A DNA stretch of 64,000 nucleotides from Patiria pectinifera (taxonomy: Eukaryota; Echinodermata; Asteroidea; Valvatida; Asterinidae): positions 24,702,863-24,766,862 of the forward strand of contig CM057135.1 of NCBI GenBank assembly GCA_029964075.1. The letters run 5' to 3'. The translations under genes were made by a program, and so were the position numbers. The notes beneath the pieces are model-generated. The model did not search any database and was not told the DNA's origin. It saw only the letters and a list, made by a program, of their open reading frames with translations. Below are positions 62,735-64,000 of this stretch, one piece after another. Position 1 is the first letter of the stretch; every line of letters starts with the position of its first letter.

Positions 62735-63025
62735 TCCGTAGTTGTGGGGACATGCACTCGTCTGTACGAGGTATTTATGGGGACCGAAAACACTGTGGGG
62801 ACAGCGGAAAGTCCCCACAACTCGGTCCTAATTTGCCTAACAATAACAAACTTCCCCATAACGCGGGTAGGCCTACCCACACACGCGGACCCCCTATTGT
62901 CCCTCTTTTGTTTGTACTTTTTAACTTTTTAGGAATACACGATTGTCAGTTGTGGACCTTCGGGAATTGTGGACCCTATTGTCCTCTATTGTCCCCTATT
63001 GAATGCAGAAACAAACTCATCGAGC
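62735..63025 (-). repeat. Dispersed repeat, copy 2 (inverted)
   Basis: Reverse partner of 52690-52905 and 41130-41300: GGTCCTAATTTGCCTAACAA, GTAGGCCTACCC, GGACCCCCTATTGTCCCTCT, CCCCTATTGAATGCAGAAAC. Confidence 0.85.
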
Positions 63026-63057
63026 TGGATGTTGAATTAACTTTACACAATGACAAA

Positions 63058-63530
63058 ACAGGGTGGTGCAAAAAGAAGGAAACCCACTTTTGACCGTAAT
63101 TTTAACCTCCTTACTCAACTTATTTGAACAGTGTTTGGAAAATGTAGTGAAGTATAGCTCTCCAACCATACGTGGTGAAAAAATCTTTTAAAAAATCGCA
63201 AGAATAATGTTGTTATGCTCATTTGAAAACAAGTCACCAAAATCACTGTTGTCCACGTGCAAGTCTTGTGTAGTGTTTTTTTGTCTTCAAATCAAGCTTA
63301 AGAGCTCAGTCAAGCGGATGGAGTAAAGCCGTCCGTGGACAAACAGGCTTGGCACATGGAATGTTTAAACTGCCATATCTCAGAGACAAAATATGCATTT
63401 GCAATCATTTTTACGTCACTTATGTTTAAAGATCGATATTGTTATACCATTACATTGAATTTCTGAAATATGCTCAACAAGTACGTGAAATTGCTGTCAA
63501 AAGTGGGTTTCCTTCTTTGCATCACCCTGT
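63058..63530. mobile_element. MITE with 35-bp ends (ACAGGGTG)
   Basis: ACAGGGTGGTGCAAAAAGAA, GGAAACCCACTTTTGAC at 63058-63094 pairs with GTCAAAAGTGGGTTTCCTTC, TTTGCATCACCCTGT at 63496-63530. 473 bp. CAGGGTG ends and TA at the right flank suggest the Tc1/mariner group. Confidence 0.88.
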
Positions 63531-64000
63531 ACATGTAACTCGCCCACAATTTCGTGAATGATAGTTAAGGTATTTACGTTGGCTCTCCCGTCGAGGTGAG
63601 CGATGAAATTTGGATAAAAGGCGAAAACAGATAATATCACTCATCTCATAAGTCATTCTAATTTCTTAATGTCTCAAAATTTTCTAAGACCTGCATTGAT
63701 ACGACAACAAATGTGTGATTTGTTGTTAAAAATATTTCAGTTGTTAGCCGGCCTTCCAAAATGTACATTAAAACTTTTGACTTGCCCCCTCATGTGGTAT
63801 GATCTCAGTTTGTCACACGAGAAAATAGTCCTCATTCACCGACTGATTGCAAACTAAATTTAATTCGGTAAGTTGTGAGCAGTATATGAAAAAACCCACA
63901 TTTTCCCGATGGTTTGGTTCTAAATACAGGGTCCCCCCCCCCAAAAAAAACCCCGGTACCGCGTACTTCCGGTACCCTCAGACTCAAACAACCTATACCA
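63531..64000. other. Window end, nothing recognised
   Basis: AT-rich, then a C run and A run at 63933-63950 and GGTACCGCG words. No gene. Confidence 0.4.

Overview
The window is a piece of animal nuclear DNA. It carries one recognisable protein-coding gene on the + strand: the 3' part of TAF1, the largest subunit of general transcription factor TFIID. Twenty-five exons between position 1 and the stop codon at 50335-50337 join in one frame (3,909 coding bases, 1,302 residues). Every intron starts GT and ends AG. The match to the TAF1 family runs from inside the central DUF3591/HAT region, through the winged-helix segment, zinc knuckle and both bromodomains, to the acidic tail. The N-terminal part lies upstream of the window.

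The organism is probably a marine invertebrate deuterostome, most likely an echinoderm (perhaps a sea star). This is inferred from the strong similarity of the TAF1 protein to vertebrate TAF1, large introns packed with short inverted-repeat elements, tRNA-type SINEs with the core TAGCTCAGTTGGTAGAGC, and hairpins containing CCAATTTCATAGAGCTGC and GCTTAAGCA words. I could not run a database search, so the species is not established.

Layout. 1-28762: exons 1-18 (DUF3591 region, winged helix, acidic linkers, basic coiled region, zinc knuckle, nuclear-localisation-like stretch, first helix of bromodomain 1), separated by introns of 0.4-8 kb. 28763-43814: one 15-kb intron that cuts bromodomain 1 in two. 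It holds SINEs, MITE-like repeats, low-complexity tracts, a LINE remnant and a promoter-like cluster near its 3' end. 43815-50337: exons 19-25 (rest of bromodomain 1, bromodomain 2, acidic tail). 50338 to about 52190: probable 3' UTR rich in hairpins, ending near an AATAAA with a GT-rich tract downstream. 52190-64000: no gene recognised; SINEs, MITEs, a degenerate tandem array and dispersed repeats.

The non-coding part is dominated by non-autonomous DNA transposons. Several have diagnostic ends: hAT-like (CAGGGTGACCGT or CAGGGCTGT termini, 8-bp target duplications), piggyBac-like (TTAA-CCCTAA...) and Tc1/mariner-like (TA-CAGGGTG...). There are also large palindromes, five tandem arrays and two degraded LINE reverse-transcriptase tails. 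I found no complete new system. The most interesting points are a tandem array grown inside a hAT MITE, the very large foldbacks, SINEs abutting TAF1 splice sites, an unusual bromodomain 1 (AMD in place of PMD), and a possible internal promoter.
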